DNA from: Novosphingobium colocasiae
Lineage (GTDB): Bacteria; Pseudomonadota; Alphaproteobacteria; Sphingomonadales; Sphingomonadaceae
Reading direction: 5' to 3'
NCBI RefSeq assembly: GCF_014652555.1
Contig: NZ_BMZA01000015.1
Span: forward strand, 1-64,000
DNA length: 64,000 nucleotides
Part shown: positions 1 to 9,904 of the stretch, piece by piece
Layout of the letters: each line of letters opens with the position of its first letter
Position numbering within the stretch: the first letter of the stretch is position 1
Notes under the pieces: model-generated
What the model was told of the DNA's origin: nothing
The model's database searches: none
Seen by the model: the letters and a program-made list of their open reading frames with translations, nothing else
Translations under genes and position numbers: made by a program

Positions 1-733
1 GCAGCGAAGCGCCGGTTGGGCCTGGCCAGCTTCATGGTGGCGAAGCGCACCCCCAGCCTGGCCGTCCGGGCCCGCCGGCCCGGTCCCGCAGGCAGGTCGA
101 GATCGGCCTGTCCCGCCGGTGCCAGCGCATCGAGCGCGGCGAAGAGTTTGCCGCCATCCTCGAGACTACGGTCCTGTGCCGCGCGGATCAGCAGATCGGT
201 CCCCCGAGGGCGTAGCGCGAAGGCCTCGTAAATGTCTCCCTCGCGGTCGGCGACGATCGTGATCCGCCCCGCACCGGCGCACACCGAGGCCGCCTGTTCG
301 GCAGCCTCAAGCCAGCGAAAGCTCTCCTTCTCCTCGATCGGAAGCGCCCGGCGCTCCCCCTTGCGACCCGACGAACGCTTCAGGAAACAGCCATCGACCA
401 GACCCAGTATCGCACCGTCCTCCTCGTCCAGCGCGAGCGCCGCGTGAAGATAGTCGCCTCCGCCGCCCGACGAGCGAACCACCGTCGTATCCTGCAGCAC
501 CAGAACATCGCGACCCCGGCAGCGCCCCGAAGTGCGCTGTGCCGCTTGCCACAGCATCTCCTCGATCGTCACCGCCCGGTTGCGCAGAAATCGCGTAATC
601 CGGATTTCCCCAGCCCGGTCGCCGCCAAGCCGACGCACCCGGAGCGAACTGCTCCCAAGCAGGCGACCCAGAAGAAAGGCCCCCCTTTTTCCAGCCGCCG
701 ATCACCAAAACCGCCCAGCCTCGCGTCCATCAT
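1..733 (-). pseudogene. IS4-family (Tn5-like) transposase, 5' part, frame broken near 686
   Basis: A minus-strand reading frame open from about 701 to the window edge encodes the core of a Tn5-like DDE transposase. Visible marks are LVLQDTTVV (first catalytic Asp) and IVADREGDIYEAF (second Asp in the typical ADREGD context); the third acidic residue lies off the window. The expected amino terminus, MMDARLGGFGDRRLEK, is in a different frame. It starts at the ATG at 733, directly behind an AGGAGGG Shine-Dalgarno. The two frames join if the ribosome steps back one base in the A5G6 run at 680-690, giving GDRRLEK-RGAFLLG as expected for the family. I therefore read a one-base deletion, or less likely programmed -1 frameshifting or a homopolymer error. 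Family assignment is firm; functional state is open. Confidence 0.75.
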
Positions 734-800
734 GCCCTCCTGCCTCAACCACACGGAATCACACCTGCTCCCTCCTTTCAATCACGATGTGTGCATGCAG
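1..800 (-). mobile_element. IS4-family insertion sequence, one end inside the window
   Basis: The stretch up to about 800 is the transposase 5' region plus leader of an insertion sequence whose other end lies before base 1. The terminal inverted repeat cannot be fixed because only one end is present. The outer boundary is most likely between the transposase start (733) and the intergenic repeat that begins near 803. Confidence 0.5.
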
Positions 801-802
801 TA

Positions 803-920
803 GCCCCTGAAGGGGAGAGGGTTGGGAGAGGGGGATGGTACCGCTTCGCCCCCTCTCTACTCCGGCTAGGCGGGCAAGCCGCCAAGCCTGCGTATCTCTC
901 CCCTGAAGGGGAGAGAGCGA
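803..920. repeat. Intergenic inverted-repeat element with CCCCTGAAGGGG ends
   Basis: The same short palindrome, CCCCTGAAGGGGAGAG, occurs at about 804 and again at about 900. Between them lie a GGTTGGGAGAGGGGG tract and an imperfect inverted copy (CCCCCTCTCT). A related arrangement (CCTTCAGGGG, GGTTGGGAGGGGG) is found at 8650-8766. The element lies between the IS and the 3' end of lepA and could fold as a terminator for lepA. No open frame in it looks coding. Confidence 0.55.
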
Positions 921-985
921 CATGAGGCAAAGTTATCGAGAATCGGTATGTTTGTGGTTACTTTTGACCATCCGAGGCAGACCGC

Positions 986-2803
986 CTACTCCTCGCCCAT
1001 CCGCAGGGCGGCGATGAACGCTTCCTGCGGAATCGAGACATTGCCGTATTCGCGCATGCGCGCCTTGCCCTTCTTCTGCTTTTCGAGCAGCTTTTTCTTG
1101 CGGGTGATGTCGCCGCCGTAGCACTTGGCGGTCACGTCCTTGCGCAGCGCGGCGATGGTCTCTCGCGCGATGACCTTGCCGCCGATCGCTGCCTGGATCG
1201 GGATCTTGAACAAGTGCCGGGGGATCAGGTCTTTCAGCCGCTCGCACATGCCGCGCCCGCGCTCCTCCGCGACTGAACGGTGAACGATCATCGACAAGGC
1301 ATCGACCGGCTCGTTGTTGACGAGGAGGTTCATCTTTACCAGATCGCCTTCGCGCAGGCCGATCTGCTCGTAATCGAAGCTCGCATAGCCCCGGCTGATC
1401 GACTTTAGCCTGTCGTAGAAATCGAACACCACCTCGTTCAACGGCAGTTCGTAGCTGACCTGCGCGCGCCCGCCGACATAGGTGAGGTCGGTCTGGATGC
1501 CGCGGCGGTCCTGGCAGAGCTTGAGGATCGCGCCCAAATATTCGTCCGGCGTATAGATCGTCGCCTTGATCCAGGGTTCCTCGATCATTTCGATCCGGTT
1601 GGGATCGGGATAGTCGGCCGGGTTGTGCAGTTCGATCGTTGCCGCATCCTCGTTCTTCGAATGTGAAAGCTGGATGCGATAGACCACCGAAGGCGCGGTG
1701 GTGATAAGGTCCAGATCGTATTCGCGGCTCAGCCGTTCCTGGATGATCTCCAGGTGCAGCAGCCCCAGGAACCCGCAGCGAAACCCGAAGCCGAGCGCGG
1801 CGCTCGTTTCCATCTCGAAGCTGAAAGAGGCATCGTTGAGCCGCAGTTTGCCGATAGAATCGCGCAGCTTCTCGAAGTCCGCCGCATCGACCGGAAACAG
1901 CCCGCAGAACACCACCGGCTGCACTTCCTTGTAGCCGGGCAGCGCCTGGGTGGCACCGTTCTTCACGGTGGTGATGGTATCGCCGACCTTGGCCTGTTCC
2001 ACTTCCTTGATCTGCGCGGTGATGAAACCGATCTCGCCGGGGCCCAGTTCGGGCAGGTCGATGCGCTTGGGGGTAAAGCAGCCGACGCGATCGATCAGGT
2101 GTTCGGTCCCGCCCTGCATGAACTTGACCGACAGACCCTTACGGATGACCCCGTCCATCACCCGCACCAGAATGACGACGCCGAGATAGGGATCGTACCA
2201 CGAATCGACCAGCATCGCCTTGAGTGGTGCTTCGCGATCCCCCTTGGGCGGCGGGATCTTGGCGACCACCGCCTCCAGCACTTCGGCGATGCCGATGCCC
2301 GACTTGGCGCTGGCCAGCACCGCCTCTGACGCATCGATGCCGATGATGTCCTCGATCTCGGCCCGCACTTTTTCCGGCTCGGCGGCGGGCAGGTCGATCT
2401 TGTTGATGACAGGCACGATCTCGTGGTCGTGCTCGATCGACTGGTAGACGTTGGCAAGCGTCTGCGCTTCGACGCCCTGCGCCGCGTCCACCACCAGCAG
2501 CGCGCCCTCGCAGGCGGCAAGGCTGCGGCTCACCTCATAGGCGAAGTCCACGTGCCCCGGCGTGTCCATGAGGTTGAGCTCATACGTCAGGCCATCGGAA
2601 GCGGTATAGTTCAGGCGCACGGTCTGCGCCTTGATGGTGATGCCGCGCTCCTTCTCGATGTCCATGTTGTCGAGCACTTGCGCGCTCATCTCGCGGTCGG
2701 TCAGGCCGCCGGTGCGCTGGATCAGGCGGTCGGCAAGGGTGGACTTGCCGTGATCGATATGGGCGATGATCGAGAAATTGCGGATCTGGGCGAGTTCGGT
2801 CAT
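986..2803 (-). CDS. lepA: Elongation factor 4 (LepA), ribosome-associated GTPase
   Basis: The 605-residue product is the normal length for LepA/EF4, a translational GTPase acting on elongating or assembling ribosomes, with a peripheral membrane association. The G domain shows the G1 loop [10 protein letters not shown] near the start, then DTPGHVDF (G3) and NKIDLP (G4), followed by EF-G-like domains and the LepA-specific C-terminal region with [19 protein letters not shown] near the end. The ATG at 2803 matches the family start [19 protein letters not shown]. No strong Shine-Dalgarno precedes it. It lies alone, downstream of the GGDEF-EAL gene on the same strand with a 70-base gap. Confidence 0.97.
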   Translation of the reverse strand: MTELAQIRNFSIIAHIDHGKSTLADRLIQRTGGLTDREMSAQVLDNMDIEKERGITIKAQTVRLNYTASDGLTYELNLMDTPGHVDFAYEVSRSLAACEGALLVVDAAQGVEAQTLANVYQSIEHDHEIVPVINKIDLPAAEPEKVRAEIEDIIGIDASEAVLASAKSGIGIAEVLEAVVAKIPPPKGDREAPLKAMLVDSWYDPYLGVVILVRVMDGVIRKGLSVKFMQGGTEHLIDRVGCFTPKRIDLPELGPGEIGFITAQIKEVEQAKVGDTITTVKNGATQALPGYKEVQPVVFCGLFPVDAADFEKLRDSIGKLRLNDASFSFEMETSAALGFGFRCGFLGLLHLEIIQERLSREYDLDLITTAPSVVYRIQLSHSKNEDAATIELHNPADYPDPNRIEMIEEPWIKATIYTPDEYLGAILKLCQDRRGIQTDLTYVGGRAQVSYELPLNEVVFDFYDRLKSISRGYASFDYEQIGLREGDLVKMNLLVNNEPVDALSMIVHRSVAEERGRGMCERLKDLIPRHLFKIPIQAAIGGKVIARETIAALRKDVTAKCYGGDITRKKKLLEKQKKGKARMREYGNVSIPQEAFIAALRMGEE

Positions 2804-2873
2804 GGCAGCGCCGTTAGCAGTGCTTGAACGCCGTGTCAGCCTGCGCCGTTACAGTTGGCGTTTGCGCGGGGGT

Positions 2874-5585
2874 TCAGCCGGCGCGGCGCAGCAGCGGGCC
2901 GTCGCTGCGGTCCCGCCGGGCACGCGGCGGGGTGAACTGTACCGCGCCGGTTGCGTCCAGTTCCAGCGGCCGCGCGAACTGCACCCCCATGCGGTCTTCC
3001 TTGCACCAGCGCGATTCGGCTTCGACGCGGTAGTCTTCGGCCAGATGGACGGCGAACGGCGTGCCCACCGGCACGTTCCACAGGCCTTCGATCATCGCCC
3101 CGGTCTGCGAGATGTTGCGGATCGTGCCTTCATAGACGTGGCCGCTGTGTTCCAGCACCACCTTGCGCAGCATCGTCTGGCGCGGCGCACGGGCCGAGCG
3201 AGGGCCGTTCGCCACCGCCTGCAGACCCTGGGCCAGCCGTTCCAGTGCGGCTTCGGCGCTGAGCGGGCGGGCATAGATATAGCCCTGGATGTGACTGCAT
3301 CCCAGCACCCGCACGAGGTCCAGCTCGTCCAGCGTCTCCACCCCTTCGGCGGTCGTTTCCATGCCCAGCGCTTCGGCCAGGCTGACGATGGAGGAGATGA
3401 TCGCGCCGTTGCGGCTTTCCGGAATGGTCGCACCGCGCACGAAGCTCTGGTCGATCTTGATCTTGTCGAACGGCGCTTTCTTAAGATAGCCGAGCGAGGA
3501 ATAACCGGTGCCGAAATCGTCAAGCGCAAGCCGAACGCCCACGCCCTTGAGCGCGGCGAACATGGCTTCGGTGTTCCTGTCATCACCCAGGAACACGCTT
3601 TCGGTGATCTCCAGCTCCAGCCGCGCCGGATTGACCCCGGCCGAAGCGATGGCGTTAGTGACGATGGCCGGCAGCGCCGGGTTGGCGAATTGCAACGGCG
3701 ATACGTTGACCGCCACGCGCACCGATTCCGGCCAGGTCGCCAGATCGCGGCAGGCGGTGCGCAGCGCCCATTCGCCCATCTGCGCCACCAGCCCGGCCTC
3801 TTCGGCGATCGGCACGAACTTGGCGGGTGAAAGATACCCGTGGACCGGGTGCTTCCAGCGGATCAGCGCCTCGAAGCCGGTGATCGTCTCGGTCGTGGTG
3901 CGCACTTGCGGCTGATAGTGCAGTTCGAAACCGCCGCTGGAGATCGCATCGCGCATGTCCTGCTCAAGCTGCTGGCGCTCCTTGGCGTCGCTGTGCAGGT
4001 CCTCGTCATAGAAATGATGGCGACCACGCCCGCCGCCCTTGGCCGCGTAAAGCGCGAGATCGGCGTTGCGGATCAGCGCTTCGGATGTGGTGCCGTCATC
4101 CGGGCAGATCGATATGCCGACCGAGGCCCCGATCGTCACCCGTGCCCCGTCGAGCGAGTATGGCTGCGAGAGGTTCTCGATAATCCGGCGCGCCAACTGG
4201 CCCAGCCCTTCGCGCTGGTGATGACCGGGCAGGATAACCTGGAACTCGTCGCCACCCAGCCGCCCGACCCGTCCCATTGCCCCCACGGTGCTGGTCAGCC
4301 GCTCGGCCACCTGCTTGAGCAGAGCGTCGCCCGCGGGATGGCCCATGGTGTCGTTGACCTGCTTGAAGCGGTCGAGATCGAGCAGGAACACGGCACAGGC
4401 GCGGTTTTCCACGCGCGGCGCGGCGAGGATCTTTTCCAGCCATTCGGACATCTGGAACCGGTTGGCGAGCTTGGTCAGCGAATCGAAGCGCGCCAGTTGC
4501 GTAACGTGCTGCTGCGATTTGCGGGTTTCGGTGAGATCGGTGCCCGATCCGCGGAAGCCCATGAAGTTGTTGAACTGGTCCATCACCGGCCGCCCGGTGA
4601 TGGACCACCAGCGCTGCTCGGCCTCGCCGGTGGCGGCGCGGACGGGCAGTTCCTGGAACGAGGAGCGCGTGGTCAAGTGGAACACCAGCGAACGCTCGCT
4701 CTCGCGCTCGTGCGCTTCCAGCATGAACAGGCTGGTGAACGCCCTGCCCTCGATCTCTTCGGGACTGCCGCCCAGCAGGCGAGCGATATGGGGCGAAACG
4801 TAAGTCACCTGACCGCGACGGTCGGTTTCCCAGAACCAGCCGAGGCCGTTCTGTTCGTATTCGCTCAGCAGTTCATGGCCGCGCCGCTGCCGGCGTTCGG
4901 TGGTTTCGCGCACATCCGCTTCGGCCGCCGCGCCACGTGCCTGGCGCAGCGCGACATAGACGCCGATCGCGCTGCCCAGCCCGAGCATCGCGGTAGTCGC
5001 CAGCGAACCGCTATGGATCGAAGCGCCGAGCCACAGCGCCATCGACGCGAAGATGATCGCGGTCAGCCGGTTGGCCAGCAGCGCGGTCGCCACCAGCACG
5101 ATCACCGCGTTGCAGGCCACCGCAAGATCCCAGCCCAGCCCCCGCGATCCGACCCAGCGCGCTTCGGCCAGTCCGAACAGCATCATCGGCAGCGCCACGG
5201 CGAAGGCCATCAGCGGATAGCGTTCCCAGCCGTGGCGATCGAGCCCCTGCTCGAACCGGCCGAGGATCGGCGCGGCCAGGCAGATCGCCATGGCCGCCAG
5301 CAGCATCACATCCGACAGGGCATCAGGCAGGCTGCGTGAAATGGCCGCCAGCAGTAACAGCACGCCCAGCAGGAACGGTGCCATCAGCCCCCACTGGGCG
5401 ACGATAAAGAAGTGCAGCGGATCGCTCTGCTCGGCTGCGATCCTGAACCGCGCGACATTGGGCGGCGCTGCGCGCGGAGCGGTCCGCTGCCGGCGATCGA
5501 CGGTGGCGCGATTCGTCAGGACAGGGCTTTGCCCTGCTGCGGGATCACGTCCTTGCCTGTTGCCGATAGACTGCTGCTGCGTCAT
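2874..5585 (-). CDS. Membrane-bound GGDEF-EAL protein with PAS and C-terminal PilZ domains
   Basis: This 903-residue protein handles the second messenger cyclic di-GMP. In order there are about six hydrophobic segments (residues ~50-215), a PAS domain (~235-355), a GGDEF domain with intact RLGGDEFQV, an EAL domain with FEALIRW, ITESVFLGD and LALDDFGTGYSSLGYLKK, and a PilZ-like end (RNISQTGAMIEG with upstream arginines). Signature residues of both synthase and phosphodiesterase are present, so both activities are possible. The PilZ part may sense the product. The ATG at 5585 has AAGGAAGG upstream; a GTG at 5603 is the alternative. The gene is transcribed away from the ferredoxin reductase gene. 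Confidence 0.93.
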   Translation of the reverse strand: MTQQQSIGNRQGRDPAAGQSPVLTNRATVDRRQRTAPRAAPPNVARFRIAAEQSDPLHFFIVAQWGLMAPFLLGVLLLLAAISRSLPDALSDVMLLAAMAICLAAPILGRFEQGLDRHGWERYPLMAFAVALPMMLFGLAEARWVGSRGLGWDLAVACNAVIVLVATALLANRLTAIIFASMALWLGASIHSGSLATTAMLGLGSAIGVYVALRQARGAAAEADVRETTERRQRRGHELLSEYEQNGLGWFWETDRRGQVTYVSPHIARLLGGSPEEIEGRAFTSLFMLEAHERESERSLVFHLTTRSSFQELPVRAATGEAEQRWWSITGRPVMDQFNNFMGFRGSGTDLTETRKSQQHVTQLARFDSLTKLANRFQMSEWLEKILAAPRVENRACAVFLLDLDRFKQVNDTMGHPAGDALLKQVAERLTSTVGAMGRVGRLGGDEFQVILPGHHQREGLGQLARRIIENLSQPYSLDGARVTIGASVGISICPDDGTTSEALIRNADLALYAAKGGGRGRHHFYDEDLHSDAKERQQLEQDMRDAISSGGFELHYQPQVRTTTETITGFEALIRWKHPVHGYLSPAKFVPIAEEAGLVAQMGEWALRTACRDLATWPESVRVAVNVSPLQFANPALPAIVTNAIASAGVNPARLELEITESVFLGDDRNTEAMFAALKGVGVRLALDDFGTGYSSLGYLKKAPFDKIKIDQSFVRGATIPESRNGAIISSIVSLAEALGMETTAEGVETLDELDLVRVLGCSHIQGYIYARPLSAEAALERLAQGLQAVANGPRSARAPRQTMLRKVVLEHSGHVYEGTIRNISQTGAMIEGLWNVPVGTPFAVHLAEDYRVEAESRWCKEDRMGVQFARPLELDATGAVQFTPPRARRDRSDGPLLRRAG

Positions 5586-5793
5586 CCTCCTTCCTTGCCC
5601 CACCGGCCATTGCGAAACGGTTAAGTCCGCCCGCGATTGTCCGCCGTTGCGGCAGGCCGAACAGCCGTGTGCCCCCTGCCGCGCGAGTTATGCGACGAAA
5701 ATGTGCCGGACCACGGGCGAAAACCCTTGCCCGACCGGTCATCGGCATGCTTGCATCCGTTATCGAGAGGGAAAAAGAGCCAGGAAGCCAAGC

Positions 5794-7110
5794 ATGCGTC
5801 ACATCGCCATCGTCGGGTCCGGCCCGGCGGGATATTATACCGCCGAAGCTGCGATCAAGCAGTGGGGCGATCAGGTTCACATCGACGTGTTCGACCGTTT
5901 GCCCGTCCCTTTCGGCCTGATCCGCACCGGCGTCGCCCCCGATCACCAGTCGATCAAGGGCGTCTCCAAGCGTTACGAAGCGACCGCCGGGACTGACAAT
6001 GTCCGCTTCGTCGGCAATGTCACCATCGGCAAGGACGTGACGATCGCCGAATTGCAGGACCTTTACGACGCCGTGATCCTGGCGACCGGCGCACCGAACG
6101 ATCGTCCGCTGGGGCTGCCGGGTGAACAGCTCGCCAACGTCTTCGGCAGCGCCGCCTTCGTCGGGTGGTACAATGGCCATCCGATGTTCGCCGATCTCGA
6201 TCCGGCGCTGTCGCACGATACCGCCGTGATCATCGGCAACGGCAACGTGGCGCTCGACGTGGCGCGCATCCTGGCCAAGGCGCAGTCCGAATTCCACGGC
6301 AGCGACATCGTCTCGCACGCGCTATCCGCGCTCGACGGCTCGCGCATCCGCCGGATCGTCATCCTCGGCCGGCGGGGCCCGCACCAGATCGCGATGACGC
6401 CCAAGGAACTGGGCGAACTGGCCCACCTCACCCGCGCCCGCCCGCAGGTCGATCCGGCCGACCTCCCCGACGCCGCGCTGGATGACGCGCTCGAACCGGG
6501 ATTGCGCAAGTCGGTCAACCACTTGCGGGCCTTTGCCGCCGGCACCGGCGGCGCGGATACGGACGATCCCATCGATATCGAGTTCGATTTCTTCGCCGCC
6601 CCGCGCGCGATCATCGGCGAGGAGCGGGTGGAGGAGATCGAGGTGGAACGCACCCGGCTGGAAGACGGCAAGGCGGTCGGCACTGGGGAGACCTATCGCA
6701 TCCCCGCCGGCCTCGTGGTCGCCTGCATCGGCTATCAGACCTCGCGCATCCCCGACGTGCCGTTCGATGATCGCAACGGCCGCTTCGCCAACGAGGACGG
6801 CAGGATTGCGCCGGGTCTCTATTGCGTCGGCTGGGCCCGTCGCGGGCCGACCGGGACGATCGGCACCAACCGTCCCGACGGTTTCTCCATCATCGAGAAG
6901 ATCGCCGAAGACATGCCCGAACCGGCCGGAAAACCGGGCCGCGCCGGCTTCGAAGCGCTGGCGCAGGCGCGCGCGATCGACTACGTGAAATTCACCGATT
7001 GGAAGAAGATCGAGCAAGCCGAAATCGCCAACGCGCGCGACGGTTCCCCGCGCGAGAAGTTCGTGGCGGTGGATCGCATGATCGAGGCAGCAGGCAAGGA
7101 TATCTCCTGA
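5794..7110 (+). CDS. Ferredoxin--NADP+ reductase, adrenodoxin-reductase type
   Basis: The 438-residue flavoprotein moves electrons between NADPH and a ferredoxin. The amino terminus is the FAD-binding motif IVGSGPAGYYTAEAAIKQ, the NADP motif is GNGNVALDVARIL, and GRRGPHQIAMTPKEL and GWARRGPTGTIGTNRPDG near the end are typical of the FprA/adrenodoxin reductase group. The ATG at 5794 begins exactly at the FAD fold; the frame is open further upstream but without homology. The CTG or ATG start of the next gene overlaps or follows closely, suggesting co-transcription. It is the only ferredoxin reductase in the window, so it is a candidate partner for the P450 ferredoxin at 60.9 kb (inference). Confidence 0.93.
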   Translation: MRHIAIVGSGPAGYYTAEAAIKQWGDQVHIDVFDRLPVPFGLIRTGVAPDHQSIKGVSKRYEATAGTDNVRFVGNVTIGKDVTIAELQDLYDAVILATGAPNDRPLGLPGEQLANVFGSAAFVGWYNGHPMFADLDPALSHDTAVIIGNGNVALDVARILAKAQSEFHGSDIVSHALSALDGSRIRRIVILGRRGPHQIAMTPKELGELAHLTRARPQVDPADLPDAALDDALEPGLRKSVNHLRAFAAGTGGADTDDPIDIEFDFFAAPRAIIGEERVEEIEVERTRLEDGKAVGTGETYRIPAGLVVACIGYQTSRIPDVPFDDRNGRFANEDGRIAPGLYCVGWARRGPTGTIGTNRPDGFSIIEKIAEDMPEPAGKPGRAGFEALAQARAIDYVKFTDWKKIEQAEIANARDGSPREKFVAVDRMIEAAGKDIS

Positions 7111-8618
7111 GCATAGGCAAGGCCGGACCCCGCCCGCCCGTCACCCCGGCCCTGTGGCCGGCGCTGGCGCTGTGCCTTGCCGCGTGCCTCATCGCCATGA
7201 TCGCCGCCGCATTCGCGCGCGGGCCCTGGTACGACGAATTCTTCACCCTGTACGTCAGCGCGCCCCGGTTCGGCTGGGGCGAGGCGCTGCGCGATCACTG
7301 GCTGGCCGATAACCACCCGCCACTGTTCTACGCGCTGGCCCGGGCCAGCGCCTGGCTGGGCGATAGCGTGCCGCCGCGCCGGCTGGTCAATGTGCTCATC
7401 ACCCTGCCCGCTGCGGCCGCCTTCGTACTGATCGGACGCCGGCGACCGGCGTGGCGCGGGGTGCTGATCCTGTTCGCCATCGCCCTCGCTTCATCGCCGG
7501 TGGCGGTGTTCTATGGCGCGGAGTTCCGGTCGAACTATCTGGCGTTCCTGTCCTCGGCGCTGGCGGTGGCGGCGCTGGTCACCCTCGCCGGGCCCGATTG
7601 TCCGCCCCTGTCACGCCGGGGCGGGGCGCTGCTGTGCGGAGTGCTGGCAGTCGCCTTCGCCACCCACCTTGCCGCGACGATCCTGACCGGCGGCATCGCC
7701 CTCGCCTTCGTCGCCGCGCGGGTGGTCCGCCGCGACTGGGGCGGAGCGATCCGGTTGGCGCTGCTCTGCGCACTGGCGAGCCTGCCGCTGCTGGTATCGC
7801 TGGCGCTGCAACTCGGCCGGATCGAGGCCAACACCCGGGTGTTCTGGATTCCGGCTGGGCTGACCGCCGCGCGCTGGGCGATCCAGCAGCAGGTGGAAAT
7901 GAACCTGACCGCCAACCTCACCGTCACCGCATGCGGGGTGATCGGGCTGGGCCTGCTGGCCCTGTCGCGGCAGAACCCGGCCGATCAGGCCCGCTGGAAC
8001 GCGGCGATCATCGTGCTGGCCGGGCTGGCATTCGGCACCGCCGTGCTGATGGCGCTGCACATCTGGCGGCCGATCGTCATCAACCGCTACCTGGTGGCAA
8101 TGGGGCCACCCCTGCTGCTGGCCTTCGCGATCGGCGCGCAGACCCTGCTGGAACGGCTGCGCGCGGCCCCGGTCCGATCAGTACTGGTAGCCGCAATGGC
8201 CGCATCGGCGCTGTGGTCGATCTGGACGACATGGCGGCATGCTCTGGTCGAGCCCAGCTTCATGGGCACCGGCCACGCGATCGCCGCGCTGGTCCGCGCC
8301 TGCCCGACCACTGTGGTCCATGCCGACATGCAGTGGAACGAGCCGGTCATGGCCCTGCCCCCGCCGGACAACCGCGCGGTGATGCCGATGGCCTATGCGA
8401 TGACCGCCCGCACCCTCGATTTCACGCTGGAGCCGCCCGCCTCGCGTCGGGTGAGTCCAACCTGCCCCACCGTGTTCTGGACCGAGCATGTCGCCGACGT
8501 GCAAGTTACCGCCGAAGCGCTCGCCCGTTCACTGCGCCAGCGCGGGTTCGATGTCCGCGCCCTGGAGCTGAAAAGAATCGGCCGGGGCTGGATCGCAGTG
8601 TCCCGCCCCGGCCGCTGA
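7107..8618 (+). CDS. Polytopic membrane glycosyltransferase-like protein (GT39/ArnT type)
   Basis: About 503 residues with roughly ten hydrophobic helices. RGPWYDEFFTLYVSAP followed by HWLADNHPPLFY is the hallmark of the first periplasmic loop of lipid-linked sugar transferases of the GT39/ArnT/PMT class: acidic WYDE plus a loop with NHPPLFY. The sugar and acceptor are unknown. Start choice is awkward. The first helix (PALWPALALCLAACLIAMIA) lies upstream of the first ATG (7197), and no GTG or TTG is available. A CTG at 7107 has AAGGA six bases upstream and overlaps the reductase stop by four bases, so I place the start there. A conservative caller would use 7197. Confidence 0.75.
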   Translation: MSIGKAGPRPPVTPALWPALALCLAACLIAMIAAAFARGPWYDEFFTLYVSAPRFGWGEALRDHWLADNHPPLFYALARASAWLGDSVPPRRLVNVLITLPAAAAFVLIGRRRPAWRGVLILFAIALASSPVAVFYGAEFRSNYLAFLSSALAVAALVTLAGPDCPPLSRRGGALLCGVLAVAFATHLAATILTGGIALAFVAARVVRRDWGGAIRLALLCALASLPLLVSLALQLGRIEANTRVFWIPAGLTAARWAIQQQVEMNLTANLTVTACGVIGLGLLALSRQNPADQARWNAAIIVLAGLAFGTAVLMALHIWRPIVINRYLVAMGPPLLLAFAIGAQTLLERLRAAPVRSVLVAAMAASALWSIWTTWRHALVEPSFMGTGHAIAALVRACPTTVVHADMQWNEPVMALPPPDNRAVMPMAYAMTARTLDFTLEPPASRRVSPTCPTVFWTEHVADVQVTAEALARSLRQRGFDVRALELKRIGRGWIAVSRPGR

Positions 8619-8649
8619 AGCCCCACACGCATGGACAGTGCTACCTGCT

Positions 8650-8766
8650 CCTCCACCCTTCAGGGGGGAGGTTGGGAGGGGGGTGTACCACGATAGCTTT
8701 GACGCGCTGCCTCGAGGCAGCCCTCCCCCACCCCCGACCCCTCCCCGCCGGGGAGGGGAGGTTTAG
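8650..8766. repeat. GC-rich inverted-repeat element between glycosyltransferase and dnaN
   Basis: C/G-rich arms occur at about 8650-8685 (CCTTCAGGGGGGAGGTTGGG) and, inverted, at about 8720-8766 (CCTCCCCCACCCCCGACCCC, then CCTCCCCGCCGGGGAGGGGA). The element resembles the one at 803-920. It lies between two convergent genes and could act as a bidirectional terminator. No coding potential seen. Confidence 0.6.
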
Positions 8767-8785
8767 CGCCATCCTAGGCTGATCG

Positions 8786-9904
8786 TCAGACCCGCATCGG
8801 CATCAGCACGTAAAGCGCCGGGCTGGCCTCGCTCTGGCGGATCAGCGTCGGCGCGCCGGCGTCTGCCAAGTGCAGTTCCACCGAATCGCCATCGATCTGA
8901 CCGAGGATGTCCTTGAGATAGGTCGCGTTGAAGCCGATCTCGAAGCCGTCCGACGAATAGTTCGCCGGCACTTCCTCGGCTGCCGTGCCGTTATCGGGCG
9001 AGGTGACCGACAGCGTGATGCGATCGTTTTCCAGCGCCATCTTCACCGCGCGGGTTTTTTCGGTGGCGATCGTCGCCACGCGGTCCACGCCTTCCCAGAA
9101 AGACTTGGGATCGAGCTTGAGCAGCTTGTCATTCCCGGTCGGGATCACGCGGGTGTAATCGGGGAAGGTGCCGTCGATCAGCTTGCTGGTCAGCACCACG
9201 CCGCTCGACCCGCCCAAGGTAAAGCGGATCTTGCTGGCGGACAGATCGACCAGAACCTTGGAATCCAGCGATTCTTCCAGCAGCTTGCGCAGTTCGGCGA
9301 CGCATTTGCGCGGCACGATCACGTCCGGCATGCCTTCCGCGCCATCCGGCCGCGCCAGCGTGAAGCGGGCAAGCCGGTGGCCGTCAGTGGCGGCGGCCTT
9401 CAGTTCATCGTCCGACACATGCAGGAAGATGCCGTTGAGATAGTACCGCGTTTCCTCGGTCGAGATCGCGAAGCGGGTGCGATCGATCAACTGGGCGAGC
9501 GTGGCCGCCGGAATCTCGAACGAGGTCGGCAGTTCGCCCTCGGCGATCATCGGGAAATCATCACGCGGCAGGGTGGGCAACTGGAACCGGCTGCGCCCGG
9601 CCTTGACGACCATGCGATTATCCGCCGCGTCCAGGCTGACCTGGCTGCCATCGGGCAGCTTGCGGGCGATATCGAACAGCAGGTGTGCCGAAACGGTGAC
9701 CGCGCCGGGCGAATCGACCGCCACCGCACCCAGCGTTTCGACGACCTGCAGATCAAGGTCGGTCGCCATGATGCGCAGGGTACCGGCAGAAGATGCGTCG
9801 ATCAGCACGTTCGACAGGATCGGAATGGTGTTGCGCCGTTCAACCACCGACTGCACGTGGGACAGGCAGCGCAGCAGCGTGGAACGTTCGATTGTGGCCT
9901 TCAT
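8786..9904 (-). CDS. dnaN: DNA polymerase III beta sliding clamp
   Basis: The 372-residue product is the replication sliding clamp, which holds the polymerase on DNA. It opens MKATIERSTLLRCLSHVQSV and continues with RNTIPILSNVL and MATDLDLQVVE; the end ALYVLMPMRV is the conserved clamp terminus that forms part of the partner-binding pocket. Length is normal. The ATG at 9904 is chosen because homology starts there; the upstream 20 codons are not conserved. dnaN is not next to dnaA or recF here, which is usual in sphingomonads. It is the last gene of its strand before the convergent glycosyltransferase gene. Confidence 0.97.
   Translation of the reverse strand: MKATIERSTLLRCLSHVQSVVERRNTIPILSNVLIDASSAGTLRIMATDLDLQVVETLGAVAVDSPGAVTVSAHLLFDIARKLPDGSQVSLDAADNRMVVKAGRSRFQLPTLPRDDFPMIAEGELPTSFEIPAATLAQLIDRTRFAISTEETRYYLNGIFLHVSDDELKAAATDGHRLARFTLARPDGAEGMPDVIVPRKCVAELRKLLEESLDSKVLVDLSASKIRFTLGGSSGVVLTSKLIDGTFPDYTRVIPTGNDKLLKLDPKSFWEGVDRVATIATEKTRAVKMALENDRITLSVTSPDNGTAAEEVPANYSSDGFEIGFNATYLKDILGQIDGDSVELHLADAGAPTLIRQSEASPALYVLMPMRV

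Noticed and set aside
680-690. Programmed -1 ribosomal frameshifting in the transposase as the main explanation
   Set aside because: IS4/Tn5-type elements are not known to need it, the site lies only about 16 codons after the start, and the run does not fit the ideal slippery heptamer. A mutation or read error is more likely.
3840-5339. 499-codon plus-strand frame opposite the GGDEF-EAL gene
   Set aside because: The minus-strand protein has clear domain motifs over the same region; the plus frame has none.
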